Assembly (NCBI GenBank): GCA_037127915.1
Contig: JBAXXL010000012.1
Coordinates: forward strand, 1 to 64,000
Origin: JBAXXL01 sp037127915
GTDB lineage: Bacteria; Bacteroidota; Ignavibacteria; Kapaibacteriales; UBA2268
Direction of reading: 5' to 3'
DNA: 64,000 nt
Below are positions 55,574 through 63,222 of the stretch, in pieces; within the stretch, counting starts at the first letter, position 1; each line of letters opens with the position of its first letter. Below the pieces are notes generated by a model. That model made no database searches, had not been told where the DNA came from, and was given only the letters and a program-made list of their open reading frames with translations. The translations under genes and the position numbers were made by a program.

Positions 55574-55606
55574 ATTCATCGGATGCCTGCAAGTCATCCG
55601 ATGAAT
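55574..55606. terminator. Hairpin between convergent genes
   Basis: Perfect 12-bp stem ATTCATCGGATG (55574-55585) with CATCCGATGAAT (55595-55606), between the convergent T9SS gene and the TlpA-like gene. It is probably a bidirectional terminator, though T-runs are weak. Confidence 0.65.
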
Positions 55607-55619
55607 TTCATTACACAAC

Positions 55620-56201
55620 TTATTTCTTCATCATTTTATTGATTTCTTCCATAAATTGTTCTTTCGAGCGTCCACCTTGGAATGAAGCAACAACTTCACC
55701 TTTTTTGTTGATCAAAAAAGTTGATGGTACAGCTGTAATACCACCGTAAGCATCTGCAAGATCACCGTTACCAACTACAACAGGATAGTACAATTGTTTA
55801 CTTTCCCAAAAACTTGCTACAGTTTTAAATGCTTCATCAGCGTTTCGAGAGTTTTCCATAGCGACACCGATAACTACTAAACCTTTATTTTCCATTTCTT
55901 TTGCTATCGCAACCAAATCTGGTAACTCTCTTCTACAAGGAGGACACCAAGTTCCCCAGAAATTCAATAAGACATATTTGCCCTTTGTGAATTCAGAAAA
56001 TCTGATTTGTTTAGCACCATTTTGCCAAACAAAGTCACCTGCTTTTTTGCCGATCGGTTTATCTACTGAGACTAATTGATACACTTTTACCGCGTTTTTC
56101 TTTTCTGCGGCTTTCAAATCGCCATTTCCGTTTAAACCTCTACCAAAGAAAGTTGAAACAATAAGTATAGCGACAACTGCAATAACTCTGTTATATTTCA
56201 T
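55620..56201 (-). CDS. TlpA/ResA-type thiol-disulfide oxidoreductase
   Basis: 193 residues. A signal peptide or anchor (6-20) precedes a thioredoxin fold with FWGTWCPPCRRELPDL (Cys86, Cys89) and the cis-Pro in AVPSTFLINKKG. It would reduce disulfides in the periplasm. The start is the ATG at 56201 with GGAG 7 bases upstream; an earlier in-frame ATG at 56234 lacks that site. It is the last gene of a minus-strand redox operon. Confidence 0.9.
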   Translation of the reverse strand: MKYNRVIAVVAILIVSTFFGRGLNGNGDLKAAEKKNAVKVYQLVSVDKPIGKKAGDFVWQNGAKQIRFSEFTKGKYVLLNFWGTWCPPCRRELPDLVAIAKEMENKGLVVIGVAMENSRNADEAFKTVASFWESKQLYYPVVVGNGDLADAYGGITAVPSTFLINKKGEVVASFQGGRSKEQFMEEINKMMKK

Positions 56202-56253
56202 AATAACTCCAATTTTATTTTTTAAAATATTCATTTTTTTAATTTAATAATAA

Positions 56254-57423
56254 TTAAAACCCGGGAAGTCTTGGAATTCTTTTTAATTTTGAATTTCTAT
56301 AATAGAATCCCCACGCTTTTTTCAACCAATGTCCTACAATAGGAAGAAGTAAAATACTATCTTTTGTTATAGTTCTCGACACCCAAGCCGCACCATCACC
56401 AGAATCCATAAGACAAATTATGCTAATATGATCCTTATAACTTCTTCTTGATTCTTTGCCAATAATTGAATTATGGAAATTTGAAACAGCAACATCAGCC
56501 ATCATTTCAGCCATATGCCCCTGTTTAGCAATCCATTCGGTTCCTGTTATCTCGGCTATATCACCAATAGCATATACATCATCATATCCTTCGACTTGAC
56601 AATATTCGTTAATTTTAATAAATCCGGCGTCATTCATCGGTAAATTTGATTCTTCGATAACCGAGTGACCTGCACCGCCGGATATATATATAATTAAATC
56701 ACTTTCTAATTTAGAATTATCTTCGAAAACTACCCGATTTTTTTCAAATTCAACAATCTTTTTTCCGATAAATCTATTAATTTTATATCTTTCATAAAAA
56801 GAATCAAGTTTTTGAAAGGCTTTTTCACCCATTTTTTTCCCTGGTTCGGTCATAGGAGCAAAAAAGTCGATTTCATAATTCTCTCGGATTCCTTTTTCTT
56901 TTAAAGAATTACTTATGTTGAACATTAATTCAAATGCAGGACCTCCTCTAACAGTTGATGCTGTTGAATCTTTCGGATTACCTCCAAAACCAATTGCAAT
57001 CTTACCGGTTCCTTTGTTTATTAACTTATCCAACTCTTCCTGAATTTTTATAGATCCTTCAGGATTACCACATATCGTAAGAGTGTGTTCCAAACCTTTT
57101 GTCTTTACTTTATTCATTCCCATAGCAATAAAGAGATAATCGTAATCAATCTGACTATTCTTTAAATACACGATTTTACCTTCTGCATCAATTTTTATCA
57201 CAGAACTAATAATTAAATCAAATCTGTGCTTTTTTTGAAGTTTAGATAATTTTATCTGAGTATTTTCAAATGTTGTTTTTCTAACCGGAATCCAAATTGA
57301 AATCGGATAGACAAAAAGATAATCTCTATCTGAAACTAAAGTAACATCATACCCTAGCGCTTTTAACTTTATAGTGGCTTCCACTCCGGCAAAACCGCCA
57401 CCAAGAACAACAACTCTTTTCAT
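56254..57423 (-). CDS. Sulfide:quinone reductase/NDH-2-like flavoprotein
   Basis: 389 residues with FAD fold VVVLGGGFAGVEATIKL and a second flavin motif VYAIGDIAE. Family position: SQR or FCC-like. Of the three SQR active-site Cys, counterparts may remain at Cys118 and Cys337 (SIICLMDSG), while the central one, expected before GPAFE, is Gly160. Classical sulfide oxidation is therefore doubtful. The C-terminal amphipathic segment (HWLKKAWGFYYRNSKLKR) could bind the membrane. It sits between a TlpA-like gene and a thioredoxin, so it may feed thiol electrons to quinones. Confidence 0.75.
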   Translation of the reverse strand: MKRVVVLGGGFAGVEATIKLKALGYDVTLVSDRDYLFVYPISIWIPVRKTTFENTQIKLSKLQKKHRFDLIISSVIKIDAEGKIVYLKNSQIDYDYLFIAMGMNKVKTKGLEHTLTICGNPEGSIKIQEELDKLINKGTGKIAIGFGGNPKDSTASTVRGGPAFELMFNISNSLKEKGIRENYEIDFFAPMTEPGKKMGEKAFQKLDSFYERYKINRFIGKKIVEFEKNRVVFEDNSKLESDLIIYISGGAGHSVIEESNLPMNDAGFIKINEYCQVEGYDDVYAIGDIAEITGTEWIAKQGHMAEMMADVAVSNFHNSIIGKESRRSYKDHISIICLMDSGDGAAWVSRTITKDSILLLPIVGHWLKKAWGFYYRNSKLKRIPRLPGF

Positions 57424-57443
57424 TTATGATATTTCCAAAATTA

Positions 57444-57860
57444 CTAAATGGTGTTTAATTGACTAATCAAGAAATCTTTTGGTTTAACACCAACAAAGCG
57501 TTTGACTTCTTTACCATTTTTCAATATTATTAATGTTGGAATACTCCGAACCCCATATTTAGAAGCAAGTTGCTGTTGAGAATCGACATTTAATTTACAA
57601 ATCTTGATTTTATCATCAACTTCATTAACAACATCGTTTAAAATCGGAGTCATCATTTTACAAGGCATACACCACTCAGCCCAGAAATCAACTAAAACTA
57701 CTCTGTCTTTTGTTGTTTGCTGAAAATTCTTTTCATCGAGATTAATGATGCTATTGCTCTCAGCAACAGCAGGCGCATTTTTCATTTTCTTCAATGATAT
57801 CGTTACGTAAACTATAAAGATTACAATCAATGCCAAAATAACATATAGTATTGTGTACAT
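57444..57860 (-). CDS. Membrane-anchored thioredoxin
   Basis: 138 residues. One N-terminal helix (2-23) anchors a thioredoxin domain with FWAEWCMPCKMM (Cys64, Cys67) and RSIPTLIIL cis-Pro. The active site is WCMPC rather than WCGPC. The start at 57860 has AGGA upstream; longer readings run through the neighbouring DUF2892 gene. It may receive electrons from the Trx-TrxR fusion encoded two genes upstream. Confidence 0.9.
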   Translation of the reverse strand: MYTILYVILALIVIFIVYVTISLKKMKNAPAVAESNSIINLDEKNFQQTTKDRVVLVDFWAEWCMPCKMMTPILNDVVNEVDDKIKICKLNVDSQQQLASKYGVRSIPTLIILKNGKEVKRFVGVKPKDFLISQLNTI

Positions 57861-57870
57861 TTTTTTAGTC

Positions 57871-58071
57871 CTATTTCTTTTTTGTGTTAATCTTGAGAGG
57901 CGAGTACAAAGGACAAACACCTATTAAGCTTGTAAATACAAAAACAACAGCTAATACCAAAAGAATTATTCCTAATACTCCTGAAATTACATTTGTAAAA
58001 TACAGTATTGCTATAACTACAGCAATAAGTACTCTGATTATTTTATCTATTAAGCCCATATTCTTTTTCAT
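57871..58071 (-). CDS. DUF2892 (YgaP-like) small membrane protein
   Basis: 66 residues: two helices (about 15-32 and 34-50) and the motif SLIGVCPLYSPLKI near the end, which carries the Cys-Pro characteristic of DUF2892. These are often fused or adjacent to rhodanese or thioredoxin proteins and linked to sulfur or redox transfer. It lies 10 bases before the thioredoxin start. Confidence 0.85.
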   Translation of the reverse strand: MKKNMGLIDKIIRVLIAVVIAILYFTNVISGVLGIILLVLAVVFVFTSLIGVCPLYSPLKINTKKK

Positions 58072-58109
58072 AAATATACCTGTTTTATTTTATTTTATTT
58101 AATTTAAAT

Positions 58110-59378
58110 TCAATCTAATTCTTTAGTAATTGAAATTGCGGCAATTGTTCCATCTGCAACTGCTGTTGTAATTTGACGATATTTTTTACTGACTACATCA
58201 CCAATAGCATAAATATCCGGAATACTCGTTTTCATATCTTCATCGGCTTTGATATAACCCCAATTATCATCCTCTAATTTTTCTTTGAAAATTGAAGTAT
58301 TTGGTTTCATACCGATAAATATAAATACACCGTCACTAACTAATTTTGTAATTTCTTTCGTTCTTAAATTTTCAATTTCTGTAATCATTTTGTCACCATC
58401 TTTTGTATAAGATCTTGGCTCATATTCATACATCACATTGATTTTTGGATTAGCTAGTAGTTTTTCCTGCGCGTGTTTGTTTGCGGTCAATTTATCAAAT
58501 TGATGCACCATAGTTATTTTACTTGCAAATTTAGCGATAAATTCTGATTCTTCTACAGCTGAATTACCACCGCCTATCACTACTACTTCTTTGTCTATGA
58601 AATACTTTGCATCGCAAGTAGCGCAATACGAAATGCCTTTGCCTTTTAGCTCTCTTTCACCAATCGCTCCTGTTGGATTTGGTGATGTTCCTGTTGCAAT
58701 GATGATTTTTTTGGCTTTAATTGTTTCGTATTCATCTATTACCACCTCTTTCTTTACTAAATCCACTTTAGTAACATCAACTGCGACTTTATAAATAGTT
58801 CCGCATATTTTTGTTTGTTCGGACATATTATGCGAAAGCAAATAACCCGGTTGTGGATCAATAAATCCTGGGTAATTCGAAACTTCGTGTGTCGTAGAAA
58901 CATGTCCGCCCGGTAATGCTATATCAATCAGAACAGCATTTATCCTAGCTTGGCACAAGTATAATCCTGCAGTCAATCCACCAGGACCTCCGCCAAGTAT
59001 TATTACATCATATTCCGAAATCGTAGGTTTGATTTCTTTTTTTATAGCTTCTGCTCTATCTTCGGGTAACATTACTTCCAAATTCCTGATAATGTCGCTT
59101 CGTTTGATACCACCTGCTAAACGTTCGGCTACTTCCACCCCATTTTCAAAAAAGAGTAGTGTTGGAGAGGATTTTACACCTAAACTTTCAGCGAGTGCTC
59201 TATTTTGTTGACGGAAGATTTTCAAGAATTCCACATCCTTACCATAAAGTTCAGCAAGACCATGAAATTTTGGAGCTAACGCATCGCATGGCGGACAATC
59301 ATCCGAATAAAAATCAAGAGCTACTTTGCCGCCTTTTAAAACTTCAACATCAAATTGTTCTGCATTAATTTCTTTCAT
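58110..59378 (-). CDS. Thioredoxin-thioredoxin reductase fusion
   Basis: 422 residues. An N-terminal thioredoxin domain (1-105) with FYSDDCPPCDALAP (Cys28, Cys31) and SSPTLLFF is fused to a thioredoxin reductase (about 122-422). The reductase has FAD motif VIILGGGPGGLTAGLYL, redox site YCATCDA (Cys252, Cys255), NADPH motif VVVIGGGNSAVEE and YAIGDVVS. The order Trx-TrxR is opposite to the mycobacterial TrxR-Trx fusion. NADPH electrons could pass directly to its own thioredoxin. The start is ATG 59378; an in-frame GTG lies three codons earlier. Confidence 0.9.
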   Translation of the reverse strand: MKEINAEQFDVEVLKGGKVALDFYSDDCPPCDALAPKFHGLAELYGKDVEFLKIFRQQNRALAESLGVKSSPTLLFFENGVEVAERLAGGIKRSDIIRNLEVMLPEDRAEAIKKEIKPTISEYDVIILGGGPGGLTAGLYLCQARINAVLIDIALPGGHVSTTHEVSNYPGFIDPQPGYLLSHNMSEQTKICGTIYKVAVDVTKVDLVKKEVVIDEYETIKAKKIIIATGTSPNPTGAIGERELKGKGISYCATCDAKYFIDKEVVVIGGGNSAVEESEFIAKFASKITMVHQFDKLTANKHAQEKLLANPKINVMYEYEPRSYTKDGDKMITEIENLRTKEITKLVSDGVFIFIGMKPNTSIFKEKLEDDNWGYIKADEDMKTSIPDIYAIGDVVSKKYRQITTAVADGTIAAISITKELD

Positions 59379-59403
59379 TATAATCACTTGTATTTTTTTA
59401 TAT

Positions 59404-60735
59404 TTAATTTTTCAAATTTTCAAAATAAGCCGAGAATCCCAGCTCTAATAATTCTTTTACCGGATTACAATCCGTTGAACAGACTTTTCCATTCGTATTC
59501 TTTGCTACTGAACCACAACCACCACCACAAGCCAATTGTAAGTTGCAACTTTTACATTCATCAATTTCAGTTACATCGCGGCTTTGCCATTCTTCAATTT
59601 TTTCTGTATTTAGTCTCACTTCCGGGTAAAATGTACCAAGTGATTCGTCCGCTTTACCAACTGTTGCAGTACAAGAATAGATATTTCCTGTATAATCAAA
59701 AGCCCATTCGGTTTTACAAGCCGGACAAGAATCGAACAGAGGTTTTGGCAATTCCTGGTTTTCCCAAAGAAATTTACTTATAGAATAAGCAGGTTTGTAG
59801 AATTCCAAAATATGAGGATATTCTTTTGTTAAACGGTATAATTCTTCATAAAGTGATGCTCTCGTAAATAGATTACTCGATGTTGTTTGAAAATGATGTA
59901 ATTCATAATTACGACCAATCTGCGTTTTAAAGAAAGGGCTTTCCGTCCAACCTTTATCAATAGCCAATTGAGCTATTTCAGGCAGGTTGCTGATGTTTTC
60001 TCTATCAACAACCATTCTTAAATTAACTGTAATTTTATTCTTTATACTCTCATCAATACCTTTAATGATTTTAGCGAAAGTACCGACACCACTTTTCAAT
60101 AAACGGCGTTTATCGTGTACCGATTCAGTCCCATCTAATGTTACTTGAATTTCGCGAGTTTTTCCGGTTTTGATCAAGTCAATATATTCTTCAAGATAAT
60201 AACCGTTAGTTACATACGATAATTCCAACCGAAGTTCATTAGACTTTTTAATCAAATAACTTATTATACTTCTTTGTTTATTATTATTAAGCAGTGGTTC
60301 ACCGCCGAAAACGGTTATGTACTTTTTTCTACCGGCAAATTCTTTTGTAATATAATCGAAGAAAGCATCAATTGTTTCAGTATTTAATTCTGATTTTTCA
60401 GGTGTATATTCATCCTGATAGCAGTATGTACATGAAAAATTACACGAATAATTAGCTACAAAAAATATTTGGATTTCATCATTATCTCGGTCATCAATAA
60501 AATCCAGATAAGCTTTCTTGTAATTTTTCTTTTCTTCTACTGAATCAATAAAATACCCTTTGCTCATCAATTCGTTAGAAAGATTTGATTCCTTAAAACC
60601 ATTTTCTTTCAAATCAATAAGTAAACCGGTGTCGGACGGTGATAGAATATCTGCGTTTCCGTTCAGCAAATTAACCATAAAGCTATTTTCAGAATCTTTG
60701 ATTTTTGATAATATGTTATATTTTGAGTACTGCAT
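59404..60735 (-). CDS. Radical SAM/SPASM peptide maturase
   Basis: 443 residues. An N-terminal region (1-80) resembles the peptide-engaging segment of such maturases. The radical SAM motif CNFSCTYCYQD has Cys98, Cys102 and Cys105; FGGEPLL is the GGEP motif. A SPASM tail carries Cys337, 340, 355, 394, 397, 403, 407, 419 and 423 for auxiliary Fe-S clusters. Such enzymes install thioether or carbon-carbon links in ribosomal peptides. A 37-residue Cys-containing peptide is encoded 2 bases upstream and is the likely substrate. A flavodoxin (31630) or the Trx system could supply electrons. Confidence 0.93.
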   Translation of the reverse strand: MQYSKYNILSKIKDSENSFMVNLLNGNADILSPSDTGLLIDLKENGFKESNLSNELMSKGYFIDSVEEKKNYKKAYLDFIDDRDNDEIQIFFVANYSCNFSCTYCYQDEYTPEKSELNTETIDAFFDYITKEFAGRKKYITVFGGEPLLNNNKQRSIISYLIKKSNELRLELSYVTNGYYLEEYIDLIKTGKTREIQVTLDGTESVHDKRRLLKSGVGTFAKIIKGIDESIKNKITVNLRMVVDRENISNLPEIAQLAIDKGWTESPFFKTQIGRNYELHHFQTTSSNLFTRASLYEELYRLTKEYPHILEFYKPAYSISKFLWENQELPKPLFDSCPACKTEWAFDYTGNIYSCTATVGKADESLGTFYPEVRLNTEKIEEWQSRDVTEIDECKSCNLQLACGGGCGSVAKNTNGKVCSTDCNPVKELLELGFSAYFENLKN

Positions 60736-60737
60736 GA

Positions 60738-60851
60738 TTAATTATGGCATCCCGGAGAATGCTTTGTAGTTTTGGCGCAACATAGCGCATTATTATTTGA
60801 CGATTGAACTTTGTTATCTTTTTTTGCTGTTTTTTTAACTAAACTTTGCAT
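60738..60851 (-). CDS. Putative ribosomally made precursor peptide for the radical SAM enzyme
   Basis: 37 residues, too short for usual gene callers. GGAA lies 6 bases before the ATG (60851-60849). The sequence starts MQSLVKKTAKKDNKV (Lys-rich leader-like part), then SSNNN, then ALCCAKTTKHSPGCHN at the end. The three Cys, Pro-Gly and two His lie in the last 15 residues, as in core peptides. The stop is 2 bases before the maturase ATG, so translation is probably coupled. I know no named family with this ending. Confidence rests on position, ribosome site and Cys placement. Confidence 0.7.
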   Translation of the reverse strand: MQSLVKKTAKKDNKVQSSNNNALCCAKTTKHSPGCHN

Positions 60852-60881
60852 TATAATTCCTTTAAATTTTATATAAATAAT

Positions 60882-61511
60882 TTATTTTGTTTTAAAACTT
60901 TTAATAGTAAAACTTACTACATCTATTTTTCCTTTTGCATAAGGAGAACCTTCTTCTAATATTTCAATATCTTTGAAACCAGCCTTATCTAAAATCTCCA
61001 AGTATTCTGTTCTTGTTATTGCACCTGCCCAACATTCAGCTACTGCAACAGGATCATTTTTATAAATAGCTGGTACAATTTGTGTTGAGTAAATATCGCT
61101 AATTACAAATCTTCCATTTTCTTTTAATGTTCTGTGAATTTCATCCCAAACAGCCTGCTTATCATACGCATGGTTCAAAGTACAATTCGAAATCACCAAG
61201 TCAAGCGAATTATCAGGTAGTGGAATTACTTCAAGTTCGCTTTTAAAAAATTTTACGTTGGATACTTCAAATTTTGCGGCGTTCTTATTAGCCTTTTCCA
61301 ACATACCATCTGAAATATCAAGCCCATAAACAAATCCTGTTACACCAACTTCTTCTGCCATTCTTAACACATCTGTTCCCCGCCCGCTACCTAAATCAAG
61401 ACAAAACTCACCCGGCTTTGCCTGCGAATAATCAATTGCTATTCCGCAGGATAGGCAACAGGTGCTTTCTGCAAGTTCAGAATAACGATTTTCTATTTCC
61501 ATTAAATTCAT
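60882..61511 (-). CDS. ArsM-like SAM-dependent methyltransferase
   Basis: About 209 residues. SAM motif LDLGSGRGTDVLRMAEEVG, GLDISDGML, then LVISNCTLNHAYDKQAVWDE resembling the arsenite methyltransferase ISNCVINLsxDK motif, and an N-terminal CCLSCG. Family members methylate arsenic, but here only two N-terminal Cys and few later ones are present. Tight linkage to a Cys peptide and a radical SAM maturase makes peptide methylation an alternative. The start is ATG 61511 (a TTG lies two codons earlier); ATG 61502 is also possible. It ends 30 bases before the peptide. Confidence 0.8.
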   Translation of the reverse strand: MNLMEIENRYSELAESTCCLSCGIAIDYSQAKPGEFCLDLGSGRGTDVLRMAEEVGVTGFVYGLDISDGMLEKANKNAAKFEVSNVKFFKSELEVIPLPDNSLDLVISNCTLNHAYDKQAVWDEIHRTLKENGRFVISDIYSTQIVPAIYKNDPVAVAECWAGAITRTEYLEILDKAGFKDIEILEEGSPYAKGKIDVVSFTIKSFKTK

Positions 61512-61545
61512 ATACAATAATCTTTAAAATAATTTTACAATATAA

Positions 61546-61785
61546 TTAACAATTTTTACAAGGGCTTTTTACTAACAAAAACCCAATAAAGCTTCCATAC
61601 ATAATGCTCATATATGGACTACTGGTGATTGCGCATTTTCCGGATGAACACCCGATAAAGGAATAATAAAGATAACCCAATCCCCCTCCGATTATCACTC
61701 CGAGAGCGGGTTTCCAAAAATTTGACGACAATAAATATTCTTTTACCGTTTTTGGTTTTATGTTAACTTCGCAAGGTTTTTCCAT
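61546..61785 (-). CDS. DUF6132-like small membrane protein
   Basis: 79 residues with two hydrophobic helices (about 26-43 and 57-71) and Cys in pairs or motifs: GCSSGKCAIT between the helices and SPCKNC at the C-terminus. The pattern matches the uncharacterised DUF6132 family as I recall it, which often neighbours thioredoxin or sulfur genes. It is the first gene of the minus-strand redox operon; the direct repeats at 61845-61976 lie upstream. Confidence 0.75.
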   Translation of the reverse strand: MEKPCEVNIKPKTVKEYLLSSNFWKPALGVIIGGGLGYLYYSFIGCSSGKCAITSSPYMSIMYGSFIGFLLVKSPCKNC

Positions 61786-61844
61786 TATTATTCTTCAGCT
61801 TTAAATTTACAATATTCATTTAAATTTTCTTCAAAAAACAAACT

Positions 61845-61976
61845 AAATCGCATTAGTATCACTTTTGATAATTATAAATCGTATTAGTATCACTTTTATT
61901 GTAATCATCATCAACTTTTTTTATTTTGAGCATAATTACAACAAATCTGAAATTAAATCGTATTAGTACCACTAGA
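61845..61976. repeat. Three direct repeats between divergent genes
   Basis: AAATCGCATTAGTATCACTT (61845), AAATCGTATTAGTATCACTT (61876) and AAATCGTATTAGTACCACTA (61955), spaced 31 and 79 bases apart. They fill the region between the redox operon (minus) and the zinc-ribbon protein gene (plus). This layout is expected of operator iterons; unequal spacing and only three units argue against CRISPR. Confidence 0.7.
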
Positions 61977-62000
61977 ATATTAATAAAAACATGAATAACA

Positions 62001-62414
62001 ATGAAACTTAATAGGGACTTTTCAGAGGAACAATTAAAAGAGCTATTTATAAGTAATGAGAAATGCTTGGAACTCATTTCAGATTTGAAATGGGAGGAAG
62101 GATTTATATGTAAAAAATGTGGAAACACGAATTATTGCCATGGTAAAACACCTTTTTCTAGGCGATGCACAAAATGCAAAACCGAGGAATCGGCAACTGC
62201 AGGAACAATTTTTCATCATTGCCGTTTTGATATTAGTAAAGCTTTTTTCATTGCTTATAATGTTTGTAAAGGTAATAATGATTTATCATCTTATGAATTT
62301 GCCCGCCGGTTATCTCTTCGTCAAATGACTTGCTGGAAGTTTAAAGATAAACTCAAAAAAGCTATAGAAGCTACCGGGGAATTATCTGAAAATTGGATAG
62401 AAGTATTGAAGTAA
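62001..62414 (+). CDS. Solo IS1595-type transposase zinc-ribbon protein
   Basis: 137 residues. A zinc ribbon (CKKCGNTNYCHGKTPFSRRC, then TKCKTEESATAGTIFHHC) and a helical region (SSYEFARRLSLRQMTCWKFK) match the N-terminal module of IS1595-family transposases. The DDE catalytic domain is absent, and neither terminal inverted repeats nor target duplication were seen. It ends cleanly with a terminator, so it is either a remnant or a domesticated DNA-binding protein, perhaps reading the three repeats just upstream (inferred). Confidence 0.75.
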   Translation: MKLNRDFSEEQLKELFISNEKCLELISDLKWEEGFICKKCGNTNYCHGKTPFSRRCTKCKTEESATAGTIFHHCRFDISKAFFIAYNVCKGNNDLSSYEFARRLSLRQMTCWKFKDKLKKAIEATGELSENWIEVLK

Positions 62415-62418
62415 TTAT

Positions 62419-62455
62419 AAAAAAAAAATCCGATGATTTTAAAGTCATCGGATTT
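62419..62455. terminator. Bidirectional terminator between convergent genes
   Basis: Perfect 11-bp stem AAATCCGATGA (62426-62436) with TCATCGGATTT (62445-62455). A run of ten A at 62419-62428 gives a T-tract for minus-strand transcription of the TatD/barrel gene. Confidence 0.85.
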
Positions 62456-62478
62456 AGTATTAATTATAAACATATTAT

Positions 62479-63222
62479 TTATTTTGATTTAGACCATGGA
62501 TACCAAGCGATAATTACCCTTGGTATAGAATAAAACCATGTTACATCGACGCCATCGTCATATTTAGGATTGCTTTGATCAAATCTGTAATCATACGTCA
62601 GTCTTGATTTACCCAAAATAAAATCGACTTTCCATTCAGCTGAAACAGTTAAGAGCCCGGCTTTTCCGGCTTTGAAATTCGCGAGTACTCCCAAACCGCC
62701 ATTTATGCCATATTTGGTAAATGTTTCAAACTCACCAAACCCCATACTGTACTTATTGTATAATGCCTGCCCACCGATAATAGCATAGAAATTCAATCTT
62801 TGCCAAGGAGTTGCAACAATTTTAGCTGAAAGTTCCAATACATGATGATAATTTGGATCTCTTACCACTATAGCCCTGGAATCTTTCATATATTTTGTAT
62901 CCTTAGAATAAATATATGCCCCTTGTAACATTACATAATCATTCAAAAAATACTCTAAACCACCACCTAACGAAAGTACTCCCTCTGCGCTACGTTCGTC
63001 TTCTTCAGGATAGAAAGTTTGAACAATTGTATTTGTAGCAAGAACCAAATCAATCCCGAAAGTTTTTTTATACGGATTATAATGTTCTTGATCTAATGAA
63101 TCCGCATAAGCTTCATCATTTTCAGTATTTCTATCATCTTGAGCATAAGAAAACATCGGTAAAAGCATTAGTGCAAGAAGCAAAATTAGTTTAAATAGTC
63201 TTTTAGCATTTTCAGTTGTCAT
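62479..63222 (-). CDS. Outer-membrane barrel from an internal start inside tatD
   Basis: 247 residues from the ATG at 63222, preceded 8 bases upstream by GAGGT, which in the tatD frame encodes Glu-Val. The new N-terminus MTTENAKRLFKLILLLALML plus LPMFSYAQ is a good signal peptide whose positively charged start doubles as the last residues of TatD. The mature part is Tyr-rich and strand-alternating (GGLEYFLNDYVMLQGAYIYS, YGINGGLGVLANFKAGKAG) with a barrel-type end. The function is unknown. Both proteins share the same frame, so this is a true nested gene or a recent stop-codon loss. Confidence 0.7.
   Translation of the reverse strand: MTTENAKRLFKLILLLALMLLPMFSYAQDDRNTENDEAYADSLDQEHYNPYKKTFGIDLVLATNTIVQTFYPEEDERSAEGVLSLGGGLEYFLNDYVMLQGAYIYSKDTKYMKDSRAIVVRDPNYHHVLELSAKIVATPWQRLNFYAIIGGQALYNKYSMGFGEFETFTKYGINGGLGVLANFKAGKAGLLTVSAEWKVDFILGKSRLTYDYRFDQSNPKYDDGVDVTWFYSIPRVIIAWYPWSKSK

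Noticed and set aside
59355..59783. 142-residue plus-strand frame rich in His and Asn
   Set aside because: Antisense to the SPASM Cys-rich end of the radical SAM gene; the His/Asn content reflects that strand.
61845..61976. Possible short CRISPR array
   Set aside because: Only three 20-base repeats with 11- and 59-base spacers, no cas genes; operator iterons fit better.
62001..62414. Complete insertion sequence
   Set aside because: Only the zinc-ribbon module is present; no DDE domain, terminal inverted repeats or target duplication were seen.
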